From assembly GCA_023091735.1 (NCBI GenBank), contig JALKBU010000303.1, positions 1-50,156 on the forward strand: a DNA stretch of 50,156 bases, in the 5' to 3' direction. The first letter of the stretch is position 1. Each line of letters starts with the position of its first letter. The notes under the pieces are model-generated. The model searched no databases, was not told the origin of the DNA, and saw only the letters and a list, made by a program, of their open reading frames with translations. The translations under genes were made by a program, and so were the position numbers. This DNA is from Trichomonas tenax. Lineage: Eukaryota > Parabasalia > Trichomonadida > Trichomonadidae. Of the stretch, positions 1 to 10,055 are shown in pieces.

Positions 1-556
1 AATAAAAAAATTAAATTATTTTAAAATTAACTTTAAAAATTAGTTGCTCGGATTTGTTGTTTATATATCGTGTTTGGAATACATCCTTTATATATAGAAT
101 GACAAGTAGCCCCCTTACTATACTACTTAGGTTAACAAAATTCTGTCACTGGTGAAAGACGATACTTTTGATGTTGATATAGTTATGCGTTTTGCCATTG
201 GATCCGTTTACTCCAATAAAAAGCTCAAATGCAGATTTTTCAAAATTGACAAATCTGATTTTTTGACTTTTGAAAAATTCATTGATATATTCTTACATAG
301 CTATTAATGTGTTCATATGATCAATCCTCAATTTAATAATAATGACTTTTATTGCTGTTATATGATATACATAAAATATAGATTCTATTTATCACAACAA
401 GAAGCATGTAATGTATGTTTTCAATTAAAGAATAATTTTTGTTTTGCTTTTCAGCTTCCATGTCATTGAAATCAATACCAACATATTATGTGTTGAATAT
501 TTGTAGTGTTGTTAAGTCTCAGTATTATATATTTCCCAAAAATATCAAATTTCAAC
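1..556. other. AT-rich spacer, no gene seen
   Basis: I see no coding frame, RNA gene or strong repeat here. It is ordinary AT-rich parabasalid intergenic sequence. Confidence 0.5.
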
Positions 557-735
557 TAGCAAGAGCAATTAGTAGTCCTGATTAGCGTGGAAATGTAATG
601 CGTTCTTTCGGAAAGACGATTGATGGCTCTTGCTGGTCAAAATTGATTTCGAGCGATTTTATTTAGCTAAAATGAATGTCTTTCGCTGCACTCTCATCAT
701 ATTACTTCTGCAATAGGGAGAATGCAGCAAAAGAC
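557..735. repeat. two consecutive inverted repeats upstream of the NEK gene
   Basis: The first stem pairs ACTAGCAAGAGC (557-568) with GCTCTTGCTGGT about 60 bases later (11 of 12 match). Its interior holds a smaller stem around CTTTCGGAAAG. The second pairs GTCTTTCGCTGCA (678-690) with TGCAGCAAAAGAC (723-735), 12 of 13. They resemble the stem-loop chain at 7.2-8.0 kb. They end 75 bases before the NEK start, so they may lie in its promoter. Function is unknown. Confidence 0.6.
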
Positions 736-809
736 AGTCTTTGTGAATGATGTTGATTATGTCGATCTGAGAGCGAAATTAAAAATGAATTAAAAGTGTA
801 CGTTTAAAA

Positions 810-1736
810 ATGTTTTCGAAGCCGAATATTGAAGGTTATGAAATAAAAGACTTCATAGGAAAGGGCTCATTTGGACAGGCCTACGTTGCAATTCGCAAAT
901 CCGACAACAAAACAGTCGCTTTAAAGCAGATAAATTACGGAAATATGTCAACTCACGAGAAAGAAATGCTTGTTAACGAATGTAACATTCTCAAGAAACT
1001 CAGGAATGACAACATTGTCACATACTACGATAGAATTGTTGATACAACACATAGAACAATATTTTTGATTATGGAATATTGCTCTGGTGGAGATCTTCAA
1101 AAATTCATACAAAAAGCTAAAACAACTATTGGTGAAAACCAAATATGGCTGTCACTTGCTGAACTATCACTCGCATTGAATGAATGTCACAATGGAAAAG
1201 AAAGAATCATACACAGAGACATAAAACCAGGCAATATCTTTATAGACAACAATGGACATGTTAAGTTGGGAGACTTTGGATTGGCTAAACCAATTCCAGA
1301 CGGCTCCACTAAGACATATTTAGGAACTCCTCTTTACATGTCTCCAGAGCTCGTTTCTCATCACTCCTACGACGACAAGAGCGATATTTGGTCTCTCGGG
1401 TGTGTGATTTACGAGATGGTAGCGAGATCTCCTCCATTTAGAGCGTATGGACAGCAGCAGTTGAATGGAAAGATCAAATATGGAGAAATAAAGAGGATTC
1501 CGAACGAGTACTCTGAAGAGCTTTGGCAGGTGATTGAGTCGATGCTGCAGAAAGAGCCTGAGAAGAGACCTTCAGCCTCTGATTTGCTGAAGATTAAAAA
1601 TGTAGCGTTGACAGTGAGAATAGAGAAGACTAAGAAGCAGTATAGACAGCTGAAGCATGAAAACGAGAAACTGATGGAAAAGAAAAAAGAATTAGAATTG
1701 GAAAATGAAAAACTCAAGAATGCACTTGCAGCTTAA
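810..1736 (+). CDS. NEK-family serine/threonine protein kinase
   Basis: A 308-residue protein kinase with a short C-terminal coiled coil. Visible motifs: glycine loop GKGSFG (residues 17-22), ATP lysine in VALK (K39), catalytic loop HRDIKPGN (135-142), DFG (155-157) and activation-segment end GTPLYMSPE (172-180). All catalytic residues are present, so it should be active. The catalytic-core pattern and a heptad-rich, Lys/Glu-rich tail (about 270-305) resemble NEK2-type kinases, which act on microtubule organising centres and flagella; trichomonads have large NEK families. The first ATG of the frame is used. Two inverted repeats lie just upstream. Family call is firm; the substrate cannot be inferred. 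Confidence 0.92.
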   Translation: MFSKPNIEGYEIKDFIGKGSFGQAYVAIRKSDNKTVALKQINYGNMSTHEKEMLVNECNILKKLRNDNIVTYYDRIVDTTHRTIFLIMEYCSGGDLQKFIQKAKTTIGENQIWLSLAELSLALNECHNGKERIIHRDIKPGNIFIDNNGHVKLGDFGLAKPIPDGSTKTYLGTPLYMSPELVSHHSYDDKSDIWSLGCVIYEMVARSPPFRAYGQQQLNGKIKYGEIKRIPNEYSEELWQVIESMLQKEPEKRPSASDLLKIKNVALTVRIEKTKKQYRQLKHENEKLMEKKKELELENEKLKNALAA

Positions 1737-2040
1737 TTGCCAATGTTTGTTTGTTTAAACTCTTCGATTTTAAATCATATTTTGCAAAATCACACTAAAA
1801 TAGCTGTTAAATATGAAGTTCATCAAAGAATATATTTAATAATCAATATATCTATGAAGTACAAAAAGCTTCATTTAAATCAAATGAATTTACTCCATAA
1901 AGTGATCTAAATGAATAGAAGTTGTTTGAATTACGTTCTTTGTATTTCTAACACAGAGATTCATTTAACAATAATATGTTTTTAAAAGTAATGATTTTGG
2001 ATTGACAAATATTAATTTAGGATTATATAAAAAACAATAT

Positions 2041-3423
2041 TTATTCGTCAACAAAATCTACCGGTGCATATTGCTCGGCGTACTTCTCGATAATCTTATC
2101 CTTGTATTCACTCCAGTTCTCTGAGCTCAAAATAATTAGTTGTCGCTTAGTTATTGGTTTCTTAGTGAATGGATCTTCATGGTTCTGCTTAATCATCTGC
2201 AGCCAAGTGTTGTAATCGAGGAGGGTCAAATCAGGAGATATAGCAGGCGCTTTCATTTCTTCGCCTGTTAAAGGATCTGTCCAGCCTGGGATTGGGTTAT
2301 TCATCGCGTATCTTTCATACAAAGACAGTCCATCAATCGACTCGCTTCTCGATGTCGAACTGCTCGATACTTTCTGTTGTTCCGCTAATAAAGTTGAAGA
2401 AAACAAGCTAATTGACTGAATGCGATCATCATCTATAGGTTTCACGTGGTGTACTGTCTTCTTCGGCTTCTCTAATGTTGATTGTGATGATTTTTCCATC
2501 GCACTCTTCAAATGTGATGTGTGGTGAATCATTCCATCAGTTGATCTCACGTACTTAGGATCATACAACTCACCTCTGTCTATAAGCTTTCTGTAGAAAT
2601 TTGAGCACTGATATCCAACTCTTCCCGGCAAAGCACGTGAAAACAATCCCCATTCGCCATTAATCGAACCTGTTGCTTTATCTCTAAACTCTTCAACACG
2701 CTTCAAGAATATCTTCTTCTCTTCAGGTGTGAAAGGCCCGGTGATGTATTTCTCTCCTGGCGCGACATTTCTGTAGAAATACGCATTCGGATTCTTCATT
2801 CCTTGAATGTAAGATTTTCGCTTCGCAGGGCTCCAATAAAGCCAAGCATCTGTACTTACACCCTTAGGACATGGTTCTGAAGGGTCTATTGGTACAATTT
2901 CGGCTTTTGGACGTCTCCTTTTGATCTTTTTTCCATCTTCATCTTCCGAATATGAATTTTTGTCTGCGTAACGTCTTTTGCGTTCATACATCGGTGGTGG
3001 ATCGTGGTGCACGTAATCATCGTCTTTTTCCACTTCTTCTTCGTTACCTTCTTCTTCTGAGTCTTGTGATTCAGATGCTGTTGATTCATGGACGCCAGTG
3101 AGGCGCTCTTTGACTGTTTCGTCGACTTTTCTGTTGAATTCTGGCTTAGAAAGGTTTAAAAGCAAAGTTTCGATGTCATTATTACATAATTCGTACGCTA
3201 AGTACATCCTTACTGGCGATGCATCTGGCCAATGCTGATAAATAACGTTGACATCGTGGTTTAATTGCTTCAAACTTCGTTTAATCGTATTTTCTTGATT
3301 TTTTAGGATGAAACTCAAAACTTCGGGGTCGTCGATGTCAGGTGGTGACTTTATGAGACATTTCAGATCCTCAAATGAAATTACGCGCTGGTTTGGCCTT
3401 GAAATCTGTTCGGACTCGCTCAT
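2041..3423 (-). CDS. SANT/Myb-like nuclear protein with U-box-like C-terminal domain
   Basis: A 460-residue protein I cannot assign to a named family. The N-terminal 110 residues are helical. Residues about 120-180 are acidic then basic, with a KKIKRRRPK nuclear-localisation-like run. Around 225-285 is a SANT/Myb-like unit with spaced aromatics (GEWGLFSRALPGRVGYQCSNFYRKL). The C-terminal 100 residues (WTDPLTGEEMKAPAISPD...DPFTKKPITKRQLI) follow the spacing of a U-box: a DP-x-T-G-E start, a central W, and a DP-x-T-K-x-P-I close. This suggests a chromatin or splicing-linked ubiquitin ligase, but both domain calls are from pattern only. The coding sequence ends almost at a run of poly-A-signal-like AT sequence. 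Confidence 0.7.
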   Translation of the reverse strand: MSESEQISRPNQRVISFEDLKCLIKSPPDIDDPEVLSFILKNQENTIKRSLKQLNHDVNVIYQHWPDASPVRMYLAYELCNNDIETLLLNLSKPEFNRKVDETVKERLTGVHESTASESQDSEEEGNEEEVEKDDDYVHHDPPPMYERKRRYADKNSYSEDEDGKKIKRRRPKAEIVPIDPSEPCPKGVSTDAWLYWSPAKRKSYIQGMKNPNAYFYRNVAPGEKYITGPFTPEEKKIFLKRVEEFRDKATGSINGEWGLFSRALPGRVGYQCSNFYRKLIDRGELYDPKYVRSTDGMIHHTSHLKSAMEKSSQSTLEKPKKTVHHVKPIDDDRIQSISLFSSTLLAEQQKVSSSSTSRSESIDGLSLYERYAMNNPIPGWTDPLTGEEMKAPAISPDLTLLDYNTWLQMIKQNHEDPFTKKPITKRQLIILSSENWSEYKDKIIEKYAEQYAPVDFVDE

Positions 3424-4317
3424 AATTTAAAACGGTCACCTTGGACAAATCTCTGACATTTCGATTCGCTGTGGAAAAATATGCATATTTTGTTAATAAA
3501 TGTCCGCTCAATTTCGATTTTTGAACTTTTATTATTGTAAAAATAACAAATATTCAACATAATTGAGCCTTTAATCAATACTATATAACCATTCGCTTGA
3601 TATTCTCTAAACACACTGTTTCATCTAATTCACATTATATACACACTAAAGATAAGCTTTTTTAGCAAAACCATCTGAATATGCATGAAAACTAATTGGC
3701 TAAGATATTGGCTGTCGTTTTGGATATATATACGCTTTAGAGACTTTGTTCACATATTTTTTTATAAAATTCATATCATTTGTTCTGTAAAGAGAAGTTT
3801 TGAGTAATAAAACAATGTGGAAAACATTCCAAATTCATATACCAAGATGGAATCCATTGGATGCAATATATTGGTGCTAGAGATGAAAATCTATTCCTTG
3901 TTTTGATTGCTTTGTATTAAGCAAAGTTGATGCGAGAACATTTTTGTTTAACTAAACTTTTGTTGAAGCAGTATTCGTTTTTAGTTGCATAGATTGATAA
4001 GGAAATTAATAATTTGCCCATTATAGAGGCGAAATAGTATTCCATATTGAATATTATCTCTTATTTTTTTTTTTGGATTTTGAAACTAACAACAAAAGAA
4101 CTTTCAGATGTATATATAAAAAACATAGTATCAAAGTTCAAAATCACATTTTCATTGAGAATTGCAGAATTATATGAAAACTCATTGTCAATAGTGTCAA
4201 ACGATCCTGTAGCTCAAGCTGTCAATATTCATATGATTATTTTTGATTTAATATTCAAAATTTTTTACAATAAAATGTTTTCCTTAAAAGTAAGAAAAGT
4301 AGATAACAGTTATAGAA
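3424..4317. other. AT-rich spacer
   Basis: No convincing gene. A frame at 4047-4376 on the plus strand lacks an ATG start and overlaps the 3' end of the TM2 gene; a stretch of it reads as plausible protein, so a decayed fragment is possible, but I do not call it. Confidence 0.4.
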
Positions 4318-4860
4318 TTACACTCTTTCAATATAAAGTTTTCCGTTTGCTGGACCGAGATATCCGAACAAAATAAGGAATAGATCGAACATATAAGCAA
4401 TTCCGAAACCACCAATGGTGAGACATTTGAACACCGCAGAAACGTAGTATCCAAGATAGAATCTATCGGCTGCAAAACCTCCTAAGAAGAGAGAAAGTAA
4501 AAATGCTGTCTTCTGTGATTTTTCTGCAGCTTTGCAAAGCGCCTTTCGCTGGAAGATCGAGTTTCCCATGCAGTAAGTTTGTGGATAGCAATCTGCAAAG
4601 AATTGATCGATTTTCGGTATACAATCAACACAATCGTCGCATTTTAGTTTGTCAGATGGTAATTGGAAGCAGTATCTGCACGGGAACGAAAGATTAATCA
4701 CTCTTTCTCCAGTGCATTGAGTTGATGGAAAAATATAGCAAGTAAAATTCGTTTCTTCGTCGAGAGTGCAATTATTGTTTGGAGGACAGAGCATTTCCCA
4801 CGGCTCTACGTCTGTGCAATTCCTTGAAAGAACATTTTTTGTAAGCAATAAAAAAAGCAT
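4318..4860 (-). CDS. TM2 domain-containing membrane protein (TM2D type)
   Basis: A 180-residue secreted/membrane protein. Residues 1-13 form a signal peptide. Residues 15-110 are a cysteine-rich luminal or extracellular region with about 14 cysteines, including a CRYC and a CDDCVDC cluster, as in animal TM2D1-3 proteins. The TM2 domain follows: helix 1 at about 117-131, the DRF motif (132-134, in ADRFYLGY), and helix 2 at about 143-167. DRF is the family's conserved loop motif, known from receptors and from TM2D proteins linked to Notch and phagocytosis in animals. Here a role in the endolysosomal or surface membrane is inference. A TGACATGTAAA motif lies 54-64 bases upstream of the start. 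Confidence 0.85.
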   Translation of the reverse strand: MLFLLLTKNVLSRNCTDVEPWEMLCPPNNNCTLDEETNFTCYIFPSTQCTGERVINLSFPCRYCFQLPSDKLKCDDCVDCIPKIDQFFADCYPQTYCMGNSIFQRKALCKAAEKSQKTAFLLSLFLGGFAADRFYLGYYVSAVFKCLTIGGFGIAYMFDLFLILFGYLGPANGKLYIERV

Positions 4861-6680
4861 TATTTTGATTTGTAAATTAACCTTACTGAGAATTTTGCCA
4901 TTACAAAAATATTTGACATGTAAATATCATATTTTTTGATGGGATAAATTGTAAAAATGAAGCAGGATTTGACTTTAATATAAAAGCCGAAAAGAAAACG
5001 CAAGAACAGCCCATAGCAATTGACACAGATAAACCACACTTAACAATTGAAAGTGATAAAGTTGCTGATTATAATATTATTATATGTATATAATCAAGAA
5101 ATCAAAATAACAAGCAAAGAAATGTGACGGTAAAATGTTTAGACTATTAATAATTATGTTTCAGAAATATTTAAAAAAATAATATAATTCCGACTTTAAT
5201 TGAACAAATTCAGAGATCATAACCAATGTCAATATCAGCTCATATAAGTTATTTCTTAAACCTGCACAAAATTCAGCAATTCCCGCACAATATTTGCGAG
5301 CAATTTGTTTTTTTTTTCGCATGTTTTTTCAGTGCTTAATTATATACACATATTAATCACTGCTTTTATATCATACTGCACATGCCTTACAGAGAATATC
5401 ATTAATAATGATATATTTCATTTTTTGTTTCTTGATTTTGAAATGACAGAATTACCCTATTTAACAACAGGATCGCCACCCCCCTGTCTTAGAGCATATT
5501 TACATGTCATATTGTGCGATTTATTTTTTAATGGATGGCTATACCGAGTTCACCCAAAAATCATATAGAAATTGCAAGCCAAGCATTTGCAAGATGATTT
5601 ATCTCGTATACTACTATACATATATACCATTAGTTATCCAAGAAACGGATTTTCAATAATGCGATTTTCATTTTTCCAAAAAAATCATACGACAATCACC
5701 AACTTTACCTCTTGATTGCTCGAATATTTCGTACATGTCGACTATTGCAGAAATAAAAAAGATATCATGCCGTTAATAATTTCTGATCCTTAAAAACAAT
5801 ATTTGATTAAAATCTAACGATGAATCATTATATATGGGCGTTTTATCGCATACCTGCACATTTATTATTAACCAATTCTTACAAAACGTCGAAATTCTGC
5901 TGATGATTTTCTCAAAAACATGAAAAATATACTTATTTGTATGCAAATAATATTACCGTTGTTAGTAGTATTATACAGAGAGTCTATTCATCGATTATTA
6001 CAACTTAGATACCAAAAACCAAATGTTTCTCATAATATTTTCGGAAAAAGGCTTTTATATTTTAAAAATAACTATTGAGAATAAATATATTTATAAAGTA
6101 TATCATATCATCATAATATAAAGTCTTGAATCACAGTTTTTTGATTTTTCATTTTTAAAAATTTGATTATTTCTATTTCACCTCTTTTCTTTGGTGTTTC
6201 GCATTCATTAAGAATTATTGTAAACATTTTATGATTTGAACTTTTAAAATATCTGTTGTATTGTAGTAAATGAATAATTCTTTATATTTTGAATAAAAAA
6301 ATTTCAGAGCAAAATTTGATTTTCAAATATTATACATTCTACAATATCTCCTGTTTACATAGTATTGATTTTCAAATCAAAAGGTCAATTTTAAACATTT
6401 ACCATTTTTAATTTTCTTGATTTATTGAGATAACAAAAAAATATTGTGATATTCTTAACATATGATCAAGTGATATTTATATTTTAATACTTAAGATAGC
6501 AGAACAAATATGTTTAGACTCCATAACGTGTAGTGAAAAAGAAAAAAAAACTATCTTTTGCGAACTTGAACCTACATGTATTATACAATAGCTACACTAC
6601 AAGAAAAGATTCAACCTTTTATTTCATTTGTGATATTTAAAATATTCAAACATTAAAAGTGACTTAAAAAGATAAAAAAT
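4861..6680. other. long AT-rich spacer
   Basis: Mostly featureless AT-rich DNA. It contains TGACATGTAAA (4914-4924) and its reverse TTTACATGTCA (5499-5509). A 41-codon ATG frame ending at 5568 contains a GC-richer patch (5450-5560) but matches nothing I know. Confidence 0.4.
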
Positions 6681-6920
6681 ATGTGCAACGAGATTCGAAC
6701 AACAATCCTTTTTCCATATTTCCTGACACCCCCTCATTTAGGCCTGTGGCAATCCTGTTGTGAAATAGATAGGAATACTGCCATAAATTTCTTAATTGCA
6801 TTCCTCGAAGCTAAGAACCCATTTCCCGAAAACTGTTTTAAGGAACATCAGCAGCTTTATGAAGAGCTGTCCAATATTCAGAATACTTTTAATCATAACA
6901 ATACGAATTTTTATTATTAA
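6681..6920 (+). CDS. small hypothetical ORF, possibly a gene fragment
   Basis: A 79-codon ATG-initiated frame within a gene-poor region. The middle (residues 10-66) has balanced composition and local GC higher than the surroundings, unlike random AT-rich frames, with a hydrophobic first third and a helical EHQQLYEEL segment. I do not recognise it, there is no initiator motif near the start, and it may be the remnant of a longer gene. Confidence 0.3.
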   Translation: MCNEIRTTILFPYFLTPPHLGLWQSCCEIDRNTAINFLIAFLEAKNPFPENCFKEHQQLYEELSNIQNTFNHNNTNFYY

Positions 6921-7222
6921 TTAAACAACACATTTTAATAACAAATTATAAGAATTTATTAGGATTTCGATATATATTAGGGAAATTATAGTTTTGGATA
7001 TTCTCAGATTGCTGATTTTTTTTGGGTTAGCCAAATTTTTGGATTACCCCGAAAATCTCAATCTGTATACTACTATTTATCAATAAATATTCGTTTGTAT
7101 TAACTTTTCAAAATTGAAAAACCAGAACATTAAATAATATAAGGCAGAAGTCATACCTACGCGTACTATGTTACTTTATAGCCGTTAAAAGCATCGAATA
7201 TCTACTCAATTCTATCCATTTG

Positions 7223-7326
7223 ATCGAAAATCCTAAGAAATGAAGCATTTCTAGTCCATCTCTTCCTACACATCGTTATATTCGAAGAAATAGATTAGAA
7301 ACGCTTCATTTCTAAGAATATTTGAT
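7223..7326. repeat. stem-loop 1 of a chain (43-nt arms)
   Basis: Arms 7223-7265 and 7284-7326 pair over 43 positions: 35 Watson-Crick pairs, two G:U pairs if read as plus-strand RNA, and six mismatches, around an 18-base loop. The best block is AGAAATGAAGC against GCTTCATTTCT. It is about 104 bases overall. Confidence 0.8.
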
Positions 7327-7423
7327 AATGAAATTTAGTTGCACGCTATACTTCATTCAGTAGAGTAGTTGCTTGATATATCTAGACTCTGGATGTAAAT
7401 GTCAGAGTTATAAAGTTCAAAAG

Positions 7424-7542
7424 TCGAGATTTGATTCAAAAAAGCAAATCTCGACAAAAATGAACAGTTTCTAGCACAAACCCTCTAGGGTAACGAATAT
7501 CTAGATGGCTTGTGCTAGAATCTTTTCATTTTTGTCGAGATT
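7424..7542. repeat. stem-loops 2 and 3 of a chain (alternative pairings)
   Basis: The arm at 7447-7479 (starting AATCTCGAC, ending CTAGCACAA) is complementary to 7510-7542 at 31 of 33 positions around a 30-base loop. The same left arm also pairs with an upstream copy, GTCGAGATTTG near 7423-7433, giving a perfect 11-bp alternative hairpin. The segment could therefore fold two ways. Confidence 0.85.
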
Positions 7543-7581
7543 GACAATTCTGATTATTAGATTTCGTAAATAATACATACT

Positions 7582-7638
7582 GTCTAATAACATGACAGGC
7601 ATATAACAATAGGCTATCTGCCTATCATATTATTAGAC
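7582..7638. repeat. stem-loop 4 of a chain
   Basis: Arms 7582-7601 (GTCTAATAACATGACAGGCA) and 7619-7638 are complementary at 18 of 20 positions around a 17-base loop. Both differences would be G:U pairs in a minus-strand transcript. Confidence 0.8.
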
Positions 7639-7706
7639 AACAAAAGTACATAGTGCTGATCGATGAATGAGATGTTTGCATCAGTCGCATTTTCTATTAC
7701 TGTCGA

Positions 7707-7739
7707 AGGTTTCTGTAGCATGTAATGTCATAGAAACCT
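7707..7739. repeat. stem-loop 5 of a chain
   Basis: A perfect 8-bp stem, AGGTTTCT (7707-7714) against AGAAACCT (7732-7739), with a 17-base loop. It is the weakest of the series and could be chance alone, but its position between larger stems makes that less likely. Confidence 0.5.
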
Positions 7740-7803
7740 CAGAAAGCAGCAGAAAGTATATGTTTGAATTGTAGCATCAAATTAATGAGTATGAGCGAAT
7801 TTC

Positions 7804-7881
7804 GAAGACATTGACGGCCTGCAGATGGCTAGCTAAGCAGAATAGCTTCGAATTGTCCATTTGTTGGCCGTTGATGTCTTG
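7804..7881. repeat. stem-loop 6 of a chain
   Basis: The left arm from 7804 (GAAGACATTGACGGCC) faces GGCCGTTGATGTCTTG at 7866-7881. Extended inward to ATGG/CCAT the stem reaches about 24 positions. In a plus-strand RNA four of the five differences become G:U pairs. The loop itself contains a small AGCTA/TAGCT stem. Confidence 0.75.
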
Positions 7882-7922
7882 ATTGCGATAAAATTGCAAG
7901 AGAAACGATGAATTCATGTGCG

Positions 7923-8000
7923 CTCTCTACTAGCTTTTCATAGACTGAAGGGATATATGCACTGGCAGACCCTCAAAATCAATGAAAAACTAGTGGAGAA
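7923..8000. repeat. stem-loop 7 of a chain
   Basis: Left arm 7923-7941 (CTCTCTACTAGCTTTTCAT) faces 7982-8000 (ATGAAAAACTAGTGGAGAA) with 15 of 19 Watson-Crick pairs plus one wobble. A weaker inner stem, GAAGGG against CCCTC, extends it. It ends 56 bases from the 3' end of the CIAO1 gene. Confidence 0.75.
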
Positions 8001-8055
8001 CAAAATCCAAGGAATGAAAAAAAATGAAAAAAGTCTGGACTAAACTTTATATACT

Positions 8056-8976
8056 TTATTCAGACTTTTCTATATCAACGAGAATGACTGTACCATCATC
8101 ATTTCCAACAGCAATAAGATTTGGCGCATCTGGCTTTGGTGCGATGCAGTTAATGTCACCCATCTGCGGGATAGGAATTGTTCTCAAGACTTTCGACAAA
8201 TCTTCATCAACAACAAAAATCTTTGTCTGAGAACCAGCAACATACCACTTATGATCGAGATAATAAGCAGTGTAGAGAGGCTCAAGCTCGCCCTGCAAAG
8301 CTAACTCAGCGGAGAGCTGATAAGCGCCTTTCTCCTGTCTGTATAAGATGATCTTTCCATCCTCACCGAGAGAAATGAAGCTGTTGTCATCTGTGTTGAA
8401 AGCGAGGCTCCAAACTGTTCCAACGTGGTGTGAGAATGTCTGAAGAGAGCCAAGCTCCTCTTTAGCTTCCCAAACTTTAACTTTTTCATCGAATGAAACT
8501 GAAACAATGAATTTTCCGTCTGGTGAGAACATCGCATCTTTGACATCCGCTGTGTGCTCGTTGTGCACCGCAATGAAATCGTATTCTGAGACGTCCCAGA
8601 CCCAAACTGATTTATCTCTGCTTGATGTGACAATTAACTCTCCATTTGGTGACCAACGCGCTGTCTTGATCTCGGCATCGTGTCCTGTGAGAGTGCCGTC
8701 TGTTGTTAAAACTTCTGATTTTTCTGGATTAAATTCGTAAACGATTGTGTTCTCATCGAAACCGGCAACGACGATTTTAGTGCCGTCCGGTGAGAATCTG
8801 CACCTGCGCGCTGTTCTATCTCTTTGCTTTGATGCAATTTCATTAAACTTCCCATCTTTGTGTTCGAATATCTTCAAAACACCATCAGCAGCGGATACAG
8901 CAAGGTATTTGCCGCTCGGATGCCAACAAGCATCGAACACAATTCCTTCTCTTTCCTCGATTGTTGCGACTTTCAT
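8056..8976 (-). CDS. CIAO1: CIAO1-like WD40 protein, cytosolic Fe-S assembly
   Basis: A 306-residue seven-bladed WD40 propeller of the usual CIAO1 length (about 330). The block SSRDKSVWVWDV, followed by an HTADVKDAMFSPDGKFIVSVSFDEKVKVW blade and a GTVWSLAFN-type blade, matches the CIAO1 order closely. CIAO1 belongs to the CIA targeting complex (with CIAO2B and MMS19) that delivers 4Fe-4S clusters to cytosolic and nuclear enzymes. In parabasalids clusters start in the hydrogenosome, so the cytosolic branch is expected to persist. The first ATG is used, with a short AT-rich leader. WD40 is certain; the CIAO1 identity is from pattern and could be confused with another WD40 paralogue. Confidence 0.8.
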   Translation of the reverse strand: MKVATIEEREGIVFDACWHPSGKYLAVSAADGVLKIFEHKDGKFNEIASKQRDRTARRCRFSPDGTKIVVAGFDENTIVYEFNPEKSEVLTTDGTLTGHDAEIKTARWSPNGELIVTSSRDKSVWVWDVSEYDFIAVHNEHTADVKDAMFSPDGKFIVSVSFDEKVKVWEAKEELGSLQTFSHHVGTVWSLAFNTDDNSFISLGEDGKIILYRQEKGAYQLSAELALQGELEPLYTAYYLDHKWYVAGSQTKIFVVDEDLSKVLRTIPIPQMGDINCIAPKPDAPNLIAVGNDDGTVILVDIEKSE

Positions 8977-10055
8977 TTTTTTGAAAAATTTTAATTAAGG
9001 CTCGACTTGCATCCGATGTAAACTATTCAAAAATATAACCTTATGAGATGAAATTTTACTTTTGCAGGAAGCTTAGAGAAACCTGGTGTGAATTTGAATA
9101 AAAATTTTTATATACCATGCTACTTCTATGTATATGCTAGATGTCTGCGGTATCAGATTTTGATAATTTCATAATTTATTTCAACTTAAAAAAATTCGAG
9201 TTCTGATGAATTATTTTAACCTTATTTCGCACAGCCCTACCTGATCGGTATTTTCATGATTTTCTTTGTTAGGTAACAACTAGATTTTTTTTGGATCGGG
9301 GTATACATAGGATATATCTTCTAATTCCTATTATTTACCTGAGAAACAGAAGGTCGAAATATGCTGAAAAAAGCCGAGACTTGCATGTAAAAGTGATATG
9401 TCTCTAAAGGACATTTATGCCAAAATAAGCACACAAAACACATTTGGTTAATGTGTTTTATCTATTATATCAACAAAAATCATTTATTTATGAGGAATCA
9501 AATTTTTCAAAAATTAAAATGTTTTTACTTGAGCTCTTACGAATATATTATGCAATTTAGATACCAACTGTAAGCTTGCTAACTCTCAACATTGTTTTGT
9601 TAATAAAAAAAGAAAAACAACAATTTATGCAATGTTCAGCTGTTTTTTCATAAGATAATCCGATATGGATATACAAAATGAGCATGCAGCAGTCGGAATT
9701 TTTGCTTTATATGCTTATTTCAGTGGGTGCAGACAAGGTGTGGAACTCTTTATTTTCAAAACATTTTGGGTTGAAACTTTGGGCATAGCATCTATATGCA
9801 TATAGAAACAATGTATGTATGGATCACAAGTCTAAACAGTATCCCGAGATATGAAGCAATAAAGTCTCCGTTATTGATAACCTTATTTTAGCGGACAGTT
9901 TTCGCTGTATTTAAACACTGAACAGAGCGTTTTATCATTTTCAAAGGAGCAGTACTACTAACAATAATCCATAAACAATGTATTTATTGAGTGATTTATT
10001 CTCAGTTATTTATACATCAAAATGATATTCTCGTAATAAAACTAACATTGATTAA
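8977..10055. other. AT-rich spacer upstream of CIAO1
   Basis: No gene, hairpin chain or repeat recognised. The left end should hold the CIAO1 promoter, but no clear TCAYWW initiator is visible next to the start. Confidence 0.4.

Noticed and set aside
4047..4376. 109-codon plus-strand frame next to the TM2 gene
   Set aside because: Begins with TTG, overlaps the TM2 gene's 3' end, and sits in AT-rich DNA. Part reads protein-like, but evidence is too thin to call a gene.
7424..7542. CRISPR-like array in the stem-loop region
   Set aside because: There are inverted, not regularly spaced direct repeats, the arms differ between stems, and the host is a eukaryote.
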